A stretch of 64,000 nt of DNA from Ferrimonas aestuarii (GTDB taxonomy: Bacteria > Pseudomonadota > Gammaproteobacteria > Enterobacterales > Shewanellaceae), in the NCBI RefSeq assembly GCF_005116665.1, contig NZ_SWCJ01000020.1:23672-87671 (forward strand), written 5' to 3'. A program made the translations under genes and the position numbers. This document shows positions 36,317 through 44,195 of the stretch, piece after piece (within the stretch, counting starts at the first letter, position 1; each line of letters starts with the position of its first letter). The notes under the pieces were generated by a model, which did no database searches, was not told the origin of the DNA, and worked only from the letters and a program-made list of their open reading frames with translations.

Positions 36317-38254
36317 ATGACTCACGCTAAGATTCGCGAACTTCAGCGCCACGCCTGGCAACAGCCGCAAGCCTATTGGTCTCAAGCGGCGGCCGCCATC
36401 GATTGGATAACGCCGCCTAAAGAGGTCTTTCAGCCCCAGCCTTTTGGTCTGGGGCAGTGGTTTCCCGGTGCCAGCTTAAATACCTGCTATAACGCCGTTG
36501 ACCGTCATGTGGAAGCGGGACGAGGTGAGCAGGTGGCCATTCACACCGTCAGTGCCATGACCAACAGCGCCAGCGCAATGACCTACCTTGAGCTGCAGCA
36601 ACAGGTGGCTCGTTTTGCTGGCGGTTTGGTGCGTCTTGGGGTGGGCAAAGGCGACCGCGTGGTGATCTACATGCCGATGGTGACCGAGACCGCCATCGCC
36701 ATGTTGGCGTGCGCTCGTATTGGCGCCATTCACTCAGTGGTTTTCGGTGGATTTGCGGCATCGGAGTTGGCCAGTCGCATTGACGATGCCACGCCGAAAT
36801 TGGTGGTGAGCGCCTCTTGTGGCATCGAGCCTTCTGGAGTGGTGCCTTACAAACCGCTACTGGATGAAGCGCTAACGCTTTGTCAGCATAAGGTGGCCAA
36901 CACCATACTGCTGCAGCGGCCGCAGTATCAGGGTGAACTTCAAGTAGGGCGAGATCATCTGTGGCAGCAGGTGATGGCCGATGCCGAGCCAGTGGCTTGC
37001 GTTCAAGTGGACGCGAACGACCCTCTTTATATCCTCTACACCTCCGGCACTACCGGCAAACCCAAAGGGGTGGTTCGAGACAATGGTGGCCATGCTGTGG
37101 CGCTGGCTTGGTCGATGAAGGCTGTCTACAACATTGAGGCTGGAGACGTATTTTGGGCGGCCTCTGACGTAGGGTGGGTGGTGGGCCACTCCTACATTAT
37201 TTACGGGCCGCTGCTGGTGGGAGCCACCACCTTGTTGTATGAGGGCAAACCGGTGACCCCGGATGCGGGGATCTTCTGGCGCATCATTGAGGAGTATCAG
37301 GTTAATGCGTTTTTCACCGCGCCAACGGCCATCCGCGCCATTAAGCGGGCTGACTCCGAGGGCAAAGGGCTTGCTGGGGTCGATCTTCAGTGTTTAAAGG
37401 CGCTCTATTTAGCCGGGGAGCGCTGCGACCCTGACACACTCGAATGGGCGCAGCGACAGCTTAAGGTGCCGGTGATCGATCACTGGTGGCAGACTGAAAC
37501 TGGCTGGCCCATCTGCGCCAACCCGCTGGGTATCGCTCCTATCGAAGTTAAGCCGGGTTCTCCCGGGCTGGCCGTGCCCGGTTATATGGTGGAGGTGCTC
37601 GATGAGTTGGGCCAACCCTTGCCTGTGGATACTCAAGGTGCCATCGCCATCAAACTGCCACTGCCTCCCGGCACACTGACGGGGCTGTGGAATAACCCCG
37701 AGCGGCTTCAAAGTGGCTATCTGAGCCATTACCCCGGTTACTACGTGACTGGCGATGCCGGTTATTTTGATGATGATGGCTATCTCTACGTGATGGGGCG
37801 GGTCGATGACGTGTTAAACGTGGCCGGTCATCGGCTGTCGACGGGGCGCTTTGAGGAGGTGCTCTGCAGTCATACGGCGGTGGCTGAAGCGGCGGTGATT
37901 GGGGTGGACGATGCCTTGAAAGGTCAATTGCCTCTGGGGCTGGTGGTGCTTAAGCAGGGACAGGAGCTGGATCTTGATGCTGTGAAAGCTGAGCTTATCG
38001 CCTCGGTACGAGAGCAGATTGGCGCGGTGGCGGCGTTTAAGCTTGTGACCGTGGTGGAGAAGCTGCCTAAGACCCGTTCGGGGAAAATTCTAAGAGGCAC
38101 CATGCGCAAACTTGCCAGTGGTCAGGCGGTGGCCTTACCTGCCACCATCGATGACCCCCAGGCGTTAGAGTTGGTGCATCAGGCTCTGGCGAAGATGGGG
38201 TTGGTGACCTCGGCTCAGCCTTGGCTGGCACAGCCAAGCTCCGTTAGCGGTTAA
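36317..38254 (+). CDS. prpE: Propionyl-CoA synthetase
   Basis: PrpE activates propionate to propionyl-CoA through an acyl-adenylate. The ATG at 36317 follows AAGGA and starts MTHAKIRELQRHAWQQP. The frame extending to 36281 lacks a ribosome site. The 645-residue protein has VVFGGFAASELASRIDDA, the P-loop YILYTSGTTGKPKGVVRD, DVGWVVGHSYIIYGPLL (acetate and propionate activators) and KTRSGKILRGTMRK with the Lys that can be acetylated. Its sequence style fits PrpE rather than Acs. No prpBCD genes are adjacent; here it stands divergent from the liu operon, perhaps because branched-chain amino acids also yield propionyl-CoA. Its last 11 bases overlap panE. Confidence 0.92.
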   Translation: MTHAKIRELQRHAWQQPQAYWSQAAAAIDWITPPKEVFQPQPFGLGQWFPGASLNTCYNAVDRHVEAGRGEQVAIHTVSAMTNSASAMTYLELQQQVARFAGGLVRLGVGKGDRVVIYMPMVTETAIAMLACARIGAIHSVVFGGFAASELASRIDDATPKLVVSASCGIEPSGVVPYKPLLDEALTLCQHKVANTILLQRPQYQGELQVGRDHLWQQVMADAEPVACVQVDANDPLYILYTSGTTGKPKGVVRDNGGHAVALAWSMKAVYNIEAGDVFWAASDVGWVVGHSYIIYGPLLVGATTLLYEGKPVTPDAGIFWRIIEEYQVNAFFTAPTAIRAIKRADSEGKGLAGVDLQCLKALYLAGERCDPDTLEWAQRQLKVPVIDHWWQTETGWPICANPLGIAPIEVKPGSPGLAVPGYMVEVLDELGQPLPVDTQGAIAIKLPLPPGTLTGLWNNPERLQSGYLSHYPGYYVTGDAGYFDDDGYLYVMGRVDDVLNVAGHRLSTGRFEEVLCSHTAVAEAAVIGVDDALKGQLPLGLVVLKQGQELDLDAVKAELIASVREQIGAVAAFKLVTVVEKLPKTRSGKILRGTMRKLASGQAVALPATIDDPQALELVHQALAKMGLVTSAQPWLAQPSSVSG

Positions 38255-39131
38255 ATTGATTGGCCACGGCTTCAACCAAGGCCTGATGCGTTGGCAGTGA
38301 TAAGCCGTGTTTTTCGGCGCACTCGAGCAGATAACCGTTGATGGCGGCCAGCTCACTTTGGCGGCCGCTTCGCCAATCTTGGCGCATGGAGGAGCTGTTG
38401 CTGGCGGTGGCGTTGGCGACGGTTAATACCCAGTCTAGGGCTTGGTTTTGAGGCCAGTGCTGCCCTTCGGCTTCTGCCACTAAGGTTAACTCTTCGCACA
38501 GCGCTTGCACTTGGGGGCGGTGTATCATCTCGGCGATGTTGCCGTTCTGGCAATCCAAAACTACGGTCAGCGGGTTGATTACGGCGTTGACCGCCAGCTT
38601 TTGCCAAAGCTTGGGCAGGATGTCGACGCTCTCAAAACCGATGGCAGACAGGGCGTCAATTGCGCGGCTTTTGGCATGGGCATCATTTAATGGCCCGGTA
38701 AACCGGATTCCTTTGCCGGTATGGCGAATGCCGTCAGGCTCAGTGACTAAGGCACCGTCGGTTAACATCCCCGCCCACCAACTGTGGTGAGGGTGAGCAT
38801 TCGCCAGCCGCTGCTGAGGCCCCATGCCATTGTGCAGCAGCACGATGGGGGTGCTTGGTTTCAGCCACTCCAATACCGGCCGCAGAGCCTGCTCCCCTTG
38901 ATAGGCCTTGGTCGTGACCAACAGCAGATCCGGCTGCCATGCTTGGGTATTAGGACGATGTTCCAGGGTGATGCGGCTGATGCCGCCATCGACGGATTCA
39001 AACTGATGTTGGCGGTCCTCGGCTTGGTCGATGCGATGGTTGATGACCACCGCATTGTGTCCCGCTTGAATTAGAAGGTTGGCCAACAACTGACCTATGG
39101 CGCCTGCCCCTAGGATTGCTGCGGTTGCCAT
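38244..39131 (-). CDS. panE: 2-dehydropantoate 2-reductase
   Basis: PanE reduces ketopantoate to pantoate with NADPH in pantothenate (CoA) synthesis. The 295-residue protein has the Rossmann GAGAIG at residues 8-13, TTKAYQ, LLHNGMGPQ, the catalytic Lys in LWQKLAVNAVINPLTVV and the substrate-binding NSSSMRQDWRSGRQSE near the C-terminus. All are conserved. It starts inside the end of the VanZ-like gene (22-base overlap) on the same strand and ends convergent with prpE. Confidence 0.93.
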   Translation of the reverse strand: MATAAILGAGAIGQLLANLLIQAGHNAVVINHRIDQAEDRQHQFESVDGGISRITLEHRPNTQAWQPDLLLVTTKAYQGEQALRPVLEWLKPSTPIVLLHNGMGPQQRLANAHPHHSWWAGMLTDGALVTEPDGIRHTGKGIRFTGPLNDAHAKSRAIDALSAIGFESVDILPKLWQKLAVNAVINPLTVVLDCQNGNIAEMIHRPQVQALCEELTLVAEAEGQHWPQNQALDWVLTVANATASNSSSMRQDWRSGRQSELAAINGYLLECAEKHGLSLPTHQALVEAVANQFNR

Positions 39132-39484
39132 CGACGTTTCATGACTTCTAAGGTGGTGAGCATTAACAGAGCGCCCAGCATATCGGCGGCCCAGTCCATG
39201 GGGTCAGCGTAGCGATAGGGTAGAAAGGATTGGATCACTTCAACCAAACCGGCATATAGAGCTAAGGTGGTTAGGTGTAACCAAAATGGCCATCGAAACG
39301 CGAGATGCAGCAGCAAAGCCAGCGAGGCAAAGCCGAACAGGTGCGCCCACTTATCGGTATTGGCTACCGGTTGGGGATAATCGGGGTTACCAAACAGCAG
39401 CAGGGAAAAGATGCCCAGGGTAATGAGCAGCAGCAGTCGAAACCACTTACGCTGGCGCTGATTGGGGTGCAGTAACAGAGTCAT
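39110..39484 (-). CDS. VanZ-like family membrane protein
   Basis: This small integral membrane protein of 124 residues has about four hydrophobic segments. It carries the VanZ-like pattern NTDKWAHLFGFASLALLLHLAF, in short DKWAHLFGF, and VEVIQSFLPYRYADPMDWAADMLGALLM, with conserved charged residues inside the membrane (Asp, His, Glu, Asp). VanZ confers low teicoplanin resistance in enterococci, but most family members, including this chromosomal type, have no known role. The gene overlaps panE by 22 bases, suggesting coupled translation, with no obvious functional link. Confidence 0.8.
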   Translation of the reverse strand: MTLLLHPNQRQRKWFRLLLLITLGIFSLLLFGNPDYPQPVANTDKWAHLFGFASLALLLHLAFRWPFWLHLTTLALYAGLVEVIQSFLPYRYADPMDWAADMLGALLMLTTLEVMKRRWQPQQS

Positions 39485-39589
39485 GGCTCACATCATAGCG
39501 GCCGTAGCCAAAACTGGCTATGGAAATTACTGACGTAAGCCCTTGGTGGCGGTAGACTGAGCCGATAAACCATTCAACAGGAAACAATC

Positions 39590-40075
39590 ATGCCGTCATT
39601 TGATATCGTCTCTGAAGTGAACGCCGTGGAACTGCGTAACGCAACGGAAAACGCGAATCGCGAACTCAGCACCCGTTTTGACTTTCGTGGCGTTGAAGCC
39701 AGCTTTGAGCTGAAAGAGATGACCATTGTGATGAGCGCCGAAGGCGATTTTCAGCTTAAACAGATGGAAGATATCCTTCGCGGCTGCTTGGTCAAGCGTG
39801 GCGTGGACACCTCCGCCATGGAAGTGGACGAGAAAGCGCTACACAGCGGCAAAACCTTCTCCCGCAACTGCAAGTTCAAGCAGGGCATTGAGCAACTGGT
39901 GGCTAAAAAGCTGGTTAAGCAGATTAAGGATTCCAAAATTAAGGTTCAGGCTCAGATCATGGGCGAGAAGATGCGCGTAACCGGTAAAAAGCGTGATGAC
40001 CTGCAGGCGGTAATGACACTGGCTCGTGAAGCTGATCTAGGCCAGCCATTCCAGTTCGAGAACTTTAGAGACTAA
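39590..40075 (+). CDS. yajQ: YajQ family cyclic di-GMP/nucleotide-binding protein
   Basis: This 161-residue cytosolic protein belongs to the YajQ (DUF520) family, which has two RNA-recognition-like folds. It begins MPSFDIVSEVNAVELRNA and contains ELSTRFDFRGVEASFEL, KQMEDILRGCLVKRGVD and the C-terminal SKIKVQAQIMGEKMRVTGKKRDDLQAVM, all hallmark blocks. Some homologues bind cyclic di-GMP and act as transcription co-factors; E. coli YajQ binds nucleotides. A diguanylate cyclase is encoded at 12.3 kb in this window, but no direct link is shown. A strong terminator follows. Confidence 0.95.
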   Translation: MPSFDIVSEVNAVELRNATENANRELSTRFDFRGVEASFELKEMTIVMSAEGDFQLKQMEDILRGCLVKRGVDTSAMEVDEKALHSGKTFSRNCKFKQGIEQLVAKKLVKQIKDSKIKVQAQIMGEKMRVTGKKRDDLQAVMTLAREADLGQPFQFENFRD

Positions 40076-40098
40076 CCGTTATCGAAGTTTAGTTAATG

Positions 40099-40129
40099 AA
40101 ACGGGGCGCCATGGCGCCCCGTTTGTTTT
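40099..40129. terminator. Bidirectional terminator between yajQ and yjdM
   Basis: AAACGGGGCGCC and GGCGCCCCGTTT form a perfect 12-bp stem followed by a T-rich tract. It ends yajQ and can also serve the leftward yjdM gene that stops at 40147. Confidence 0.88.
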
Positions 40130-40146
40130 GCATTTCAAAATTCGAC

Positions 40147-40485
40147 TTAGGCCTTTTTAACAAACTTCGCCGTCACCATCATCTCGCCAGCGCCGTCCAC
40201 TTTGCAGTCCAACTGATGATCTTTGCCTTCGACGATTCGGCGAATGACCGCTTTGGTGCCGATTTTTAGCACCAAGGAGCTGCCCTTAACCTTCAGATCT
40301 TTGGCTAGGGTTACTTTGTCGCCCTCTTGCAGCAGGCTGCCATTGGCGTCTTTCTCTGTGGGGGCGGCATTTGCGTCCGCAAGCTCGTCAGGATTCCACT
40401 CAAAGGCGCACTCTGGGCAGATCATCTGCTGCTGATCTTGATAGACAAACTCGGACTCGCACTTAGGGCATGGCGGTAGGGACAT
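40147..40485 (-). CDS. yjdM: Zinc ribbon protein YjdM (PhnA family)
   Basis: This 112-residue protein of the PhnA/YjdM family has an N-terminal zinc ribbon (CPKCESEFVYQ and CPECAFEW, two CxxC pairs) and a C-terminal SH3-like barrel (LQEGDKVTLAKDLKVKGSSLVLKIGTKA, in part GDKVTLAKDLKVKG). The old link to phosphonate use was positional and is not supported in E. coli. Its function is unknown, and no phn genes are present here. It sits alone between yajQ and the sap operon. Confidence 0.92.
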   Translation of the reverse strand: MSLPPCPKCESEFVYQDQQQMICPECAFEWNPDELADANAAPTEKDANGSLLQEGDKVTLAKDLKVKGSSLVLKIGTKAVIRRIVEGKDHQLDCKVDGAGEMMVTAKFVKKA

Positions 40486-40515
40486 GGTATGGCTCTCGGT
40501 CTAGATTTAGAAAAC

Positions 40516-41301
40516 CTACATCTGGTACTCAATGGTGAGCATCTGCTCATCAATGAGGCGGCGGGTGTAGTCGTGTTGCGGGTTGGCAAACACTTCGGTG
40601 GTTTTGCCCTGTTCGACGACTTTACCGTGTTTGAGCACGATAACCCGGTCGCTCATGTGCTTAACGGTGGCTAAGTCGTGAGACATCAGGATGTAGCTTA
40701 GGCTGCAGGTTTTTTGCAGCTCCAATAGCAGGTTAACGCATTGGGCGCGAAGGGAGGAATCCAGGCCTGAGAGCGCCTCATCGGAGATGATGATCTTTGG
40801 GTCCAGCATCAGTGCTCGGGCAATGGCCACCCGCTGACGCTGGCCGTGGGAGATCATATGAGGGTAGAACTCTTTGTGCTCACGCAGCAGGCCCACCTTC
40901 ATCAGGATGTTTTCAATCGTGCGCTGGCGCTCAGCCTTATCTTGATTGGTGTTGAACTTCAGTGGCTCTTCCAGCAACTGGCCAATGCGCAATCTGGGAT
41001 TCAGCGAGGTTGATGGATCTTGGAAGATCATCCGAATCAGTCGGCAGCGCTGCTTATAGTTGTGCATCTCAAGCAGTTCGCCATTTAAAAGAATTTCGCC
41101 CCCAGAGCGACGCTCTGCTCCCGCCAATATGCGTGCTAGGGTCGTGCGTCCAGAGCCAGCTTCACCCACAAACGCTAGGGTTTCATTGTGGTAGAGCTCG
41201 AATGAGATCGGCTCCAGAGCAACGTTGTATACCTTGCGAAATCTCTGGTAGCCCGCAGGGTAGCGCTTACTCAGCTGTTTGACTTCCAGTAGTGGCGTCA
41301 T
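40516..41301 (-). CDS. sapF: Peptide ABC transporter ATPase SapF (Walker A Lys replaced by Arg)
   Basis: SapF is one of two ATPases of the Sap importer, tied to antimicrobial peptide tolerance and potassium uptake in enterics. The 261-residue protein has a Q-loop region MIFQDPSTSLNPRLR, a degenerate signature SHGQRQRVAIARAL and Walker B IIISDEALSGLD. The Walker A loop reads GEAGSGRTTLA: the nearly invariant Lys is Arg (codon CGC). This nucleotide site may thus be weak, leaving SapD as the main ATPase. It is the last gene of sapABCDF and overlaps sapD by 4 bases. Confidence 0.93.
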   Translation of the reverse strand: MTPLLEVKQLSKRYPAGYQRFRKVYNVALEPISFELYHNETLAFVGEAGSGRTTLARILAGAERRSGGEILLNGELLEMHNYKQRCRLIRMIFQDPSTSLNPRLRIGQLLEEPLKFNTNQDKAERQRTIENILMKVGLLREHKEFYPHMISHGQRQRVAIARALMLDPKIIISDEALSGLDSSLRAQCVNLLLELQKTCSLSYILMSHDLATVKHMSDRVIVLKHGKVVEQGKTTEVFANPQHDYTRRLIDEQMLTIEYQM

Positions 41302-42287
41302 TCAGAGATCTCCTTCAGCGGGAAGTGGCAACGATAGGCGTGGCCATTCTTGGTGGCAATGCGGGGCTGAACCACGCACTCCTTACGTGCATAGGGGCAT
41401 CGCGGCCCAAGGCGACAGCCGATGGGCAAGTGCGCCAAGGGCGGAATCATCCCTTCGAGGGTGTCCAGTGGGCTCTTTGGCAGCAGCGACATATTGGCGC
41501 TGGGCGTGGAGTACAATAGCGCCTTGGTATAGGGGTGCTTCGGCTTAGTAATCAGAGATTTCACCTTGCCGGATTCCATCAACTGGCCACAGTAAAGCAC
41601 GCTCAATTTGTGGCTCCAGCGAGCCACGGAGTTCAGGTCGTGGCTGATCAGCAAAATGGCCACGTTTTTGGTTTGGTTGAGCTTAGACAGCAGGCGGAAA
41701 ATCTGCGCCGCGGTGGCGGTTTCCAGACCTGTGGTGGGCTCATCTGCAATGAGCAGTTTTGGCCGGTGAGCGATGGCCATGGCGATCATCACCTTTTGTG
41801 CCAACCCTTCCGACAACTCCCAAGGAAAGCTGCGCATCACGTGGCGGTGGTCTTTGGCCCCTACTCGGTGCAACAGGCGGATGGCGTGCTCGCGGCGAAC
41901 CTTATTGCGCTGCCAAAAGAAGGTGCCTTTGGGAACCGGCATCGCTTCCAGTAACTGGCTACCGATGCGCTTGGAGGGATCCAAACAGGAGGCGGGGTCT
42001 TGGAAGATCATCGCAATCTCACGCCCCATGAGCGCGCGGCGCTGCTTAACGGGCAGTGACATCAGATCTTCGCCACGCCAGTTTAGGCGATCCGCTTTCA
42101 GGCGGGTACGCTTATCGGTAATGCCCATGATCGCTTGAGTCAGCAGGCTTTTACCTGAGCCGGACTCTCCCACTAGGCCGTGGATCTCACCCTCCTGTAG
42201 GGTGAGGCTGAACTTATCTACCGCCACAACCCAGCCTTGAGGGGTGTTGAGTTCGATGGTGAGGTTTCGAATATCCAGTAAGTGCAT
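41298..42287 (-). CDS. sapD: Peptide ABC transporter ATPase SapD
   Basis: This is the second Sap ATPase, 329 residues (E. coli 330). It has Walker A GESGSGKSLLTQ, the Q-loop MIFQDPASCLDPSKRIG, a signature of the unusual LSEGLAQKVMIA type also seen in E. coli SapD, Walker B LLIADEPTTGLE and the H-loop LLISHDLNSV. The C-terminal oligopeptide-transporter domain has the CxxGPRCPYA...C cluster (CRLGPRCPYARKEC). Unlike SapF, its Walker A Lys is intact. It abuts sapC, sharing one base. Confidence 0.95.
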   Translation of the reverse strand: MHLLDIRNLTIELNTPQGWVVAVDKFSLTLQEGEIHGLVGESGSGKSLLTQAIMGITDKRTRLKADRLNWRGEDLMSLPVKQRRALMGREIAMIFQDPASCLDPSKRIGSQLLEAMPVPKGTFFWQRNKVRREHAIRLLHRVGAKDHRHVMRSFPWELSEGLAQKVMIAMAIAHRPKLLIADEPTTGLETATAAQIFRLLSKLNQTKNVAILLISHDLNSVARWSHKLSVLYCGQLMESGKVKSLITKPKHPYTKALLYSTPSANMSLLPKSPLDTLEGMIPPLAHLPIGCRLGPRCPYARKECVVQPRIATKNGHAYRCHFPLKEISE

Positions 42288-43177
42288 TAGCGACGACCCT
42301 CTTGTAGGGCGTTACGTAGGCCATCGCCAACGATGTTGGCGGCCAGTACGCTAAACAGAATGGCCATGCCGGGCATGGTCACCGTCCAAGGGGCGGTGAG
42401 TACGTTGTCCAAGCCCTGTTCTACCATGGCCCCCCACTCAGGAGAGGGCGATTGAGAGCCCAGCCCCAAAAAGCCCAGTGCGGCGATGTCCAAAATGGCC
42501 ACGGAAAAGGCCAGAGTGGTCTGTACGATCACCGTATTCCACAGGTTTGGCAGGATAGAGTCGTAGAACACCTGCCAATTGGATGCGCCATCGAGGCGGG
42601 CGGCCACCACATACTCTTTTTGCATCTCTTCGTGCACCGCGTTGTGGATTGCGCGCACAAAACGGGGGATCAGCGCCAGACCCACGGCCCAAATAACATT
42701 GAGCAGGCCAGGTCCTAAAACCGCAGCAAACAGAATCGCCAGTACCAGCGGTGGAGTGGACAGCAGGGTATCCAGCAGGTGACTAAGCACACTGGCTTTA
42801 AGGCCACGGGTGACTCCTGAGAGACTGCCGATGATAAAGCCGATCACCAAGGAGACGAACACCACGACCAAGGCGTAGCCAAAGGTCAGGTGGGCGCCGT
42901 GCAAAATTCGTGAGAACAGGTCTCGTCCCAGATCGTCGGTGCCAAGAAAATGCTCAACACTGCCGGCGTCGGCCCAAGATGGCGGCATCAGCAATGCATT
43001 GGGATCTTGATAGGATGCGGGGTATGGGGCGATGAAGGGACCGATGATGCTCACCGACACAATCAGCATCAGTGACCACAAGCCGATCAGGGCCAATGGG
43101 CTTTTGGTGAAGCTCTCCCAGATGCTCTGCCACAGGGAGGGGATCTTCTCTTCGAAATAGATGTTAAATTCGCCCAT
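42287..43177 (-). CDS. sapC: Peptide ABC transporter permease SapC
   Basis: This inner-membrane permease of the Sap importer has 296 residues, like E. coli SapC. After a short N-terminal segment (FNIYFEEKIPSLWQ) and a first membrane helix come the periplasmic part with FLGTDDLGRDLFSRILHGA and the BPD-transp-1 core of five helices. The EAA loop reads HEEMQKEYVVAARLDGASNWQVFYDSILPN, with short form ARLDGASNWQVF contacting the ATPases. It overlaps sapB by 14 bases. The order sapA-B-C-D-F is as in enterics. Confidence 0.95.
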   Translation of the reverse strand: MGEFNIYFEEKIPSLWQSIWESFTKSPLALIGLWSLMLIVSVSIIGPFIAPYPASYQDPNALLMPPSWADAGSVEHFLGTDDLGRDLFSRILHGAHLTFGYALVVVFVSLVIGFIIGSLSGVTRGLKASVLSHLLDTLLSTPPLVLAILFAAVLGPGLLNVIWAVGLALIPRFVRAIHNAVHEEMQKEYVVAARLDGASNWQVFYDSILPNLWNTVIVQTTLAFSVAILDIAALGFLGLGSQSPSPEWGAMVEQGLDNVLTAPWTVTMPGMAILFSVLAANIVGDGLRNALQEGRR

Positions 43178-44195
43178 GGATCTCTTTCCGACTCACTGGG
43201 TTAAGCAGGGTGTGGATGATCTCCAACACGATGTTAAGCAGCACAATAAACAGTGAAATGGCCAGTACTCCAGCCTGCAGCGCGGTGTGATCCCCTTGCC
43301 TTAGGGCTGAAACCATATAGGCGCCGACACCGGGCCAGGAGAACAGCAGTTCCACAATAATGATGGCACTGGCGATGGGGCCTAACTGTAAGGATAACAC
43401 TCGCAGCACCTGAGCCATGGCATTGGGGAGGGCGTGGTGAACCAACAGGTGGAAGCGGGAGATGCCTCGGGCTTCCAACGCTCGAATGTAGTTTTTGTCC
43501 AGCTCCTCATCCAAGGAGAAGCGGGTGATGCGAATAACAATGGTCAGAGGCAACAGCATGACTACGGAGATGGGCAAAATCAGGTGGGCCCATGCGTCCA
43601 TCATGGCGGCGCTGCGCCACGGAGCGTCCGTCAGCCAGATGTCCACCAGCAGCAGTCCGGTGACCGAGGGCACTTCATAGATCAGGTTGATGCGGCCCGA
43701 AGCGGGAAGCCAATCCAGATTGACCCCAAAGGTGATGATCTGCAGTAGGCCTAGCCAAAATACCGGTACTGAAAACCCAAGTAGCGTCAGTGACATCACA
43801 ATGCGCTGAATGGTCGGGTTGCGGCTAAGGCTGACAAGGGCACCAATGGGAATGCCGATAAGCAGCGCCATGATGACCGACATCATGCCGAGTTCGAGGG
43901 AGGCGGTAATCACTTGGGTCAGTTGCGGCCAAACGGGCTCCTGACTGGTCAGAGATACCCCGAAATCACCACTTAAGCGGGCTTTAACGTAGGCGAGATA
44001 GCCAAATACGGGGTTGGAGTCCAACTGGTACTGCTGATTAATCTGGGTGAGTTGGCTGCGGTTAGGATCGGCAATGCCCGACAAATTGCTGGCCAGCTCT
44101 CCAGGCAGCGCTAAGGTCACCGCATAGACCACGGCAAACAGCATCAAGCTGGTTAAGATAAACAGGTTTATGCGTCTAACGAGGAAGGTAAGCAT
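43164..44195 (-). CDS. sapB: Peptide ABC transporter permease SapB
   Basis: This is the second permease, 343 residues. It has an N-terminal membrane helix (NLFILTSLMLFAVVYAVTLAL) and the Dpp/Opp-type B permease core with five further helices. The EAA loop falls around ALEARGISRFHLLVHHALPNA. Ends of helices such as ELLFSWPGVGAYMVSALRQGD are characteristic of peptide importer permeases. It begins directly after the sapA stop with no spacer, consistent with one message. Confidence 0.94.
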   Translation of the reverse strand: MLTFLVRRINLFILTSLMLFAVVYAVTLALPGELASNLSGIADPNRSQLTQINQQYQLDSNPVFGYLAYVKARLSGDFGVSLTSQEPVWPQLTQVITASLELGMMSVIMALLIGIPIGALVSLSRNPTIQRIVMSLTLLGFSVPVFWLGLLQIITFGVNLDWLPASGRINLIYEVPSVTGLLLVDIWLTDAPWRSAAMMDAWAHLILPISVVMLLPLTIVIRITRFSLDEELDKNYIRALEARGISRFHLLVHHALPNAMAQVLRVLSLQLGPIASAIIIVELLFSWPGVGAYMVSALRQGDHTALQAGVLAISLFIVLLNIVLEIIHTLLNPVSRKEIHGRI

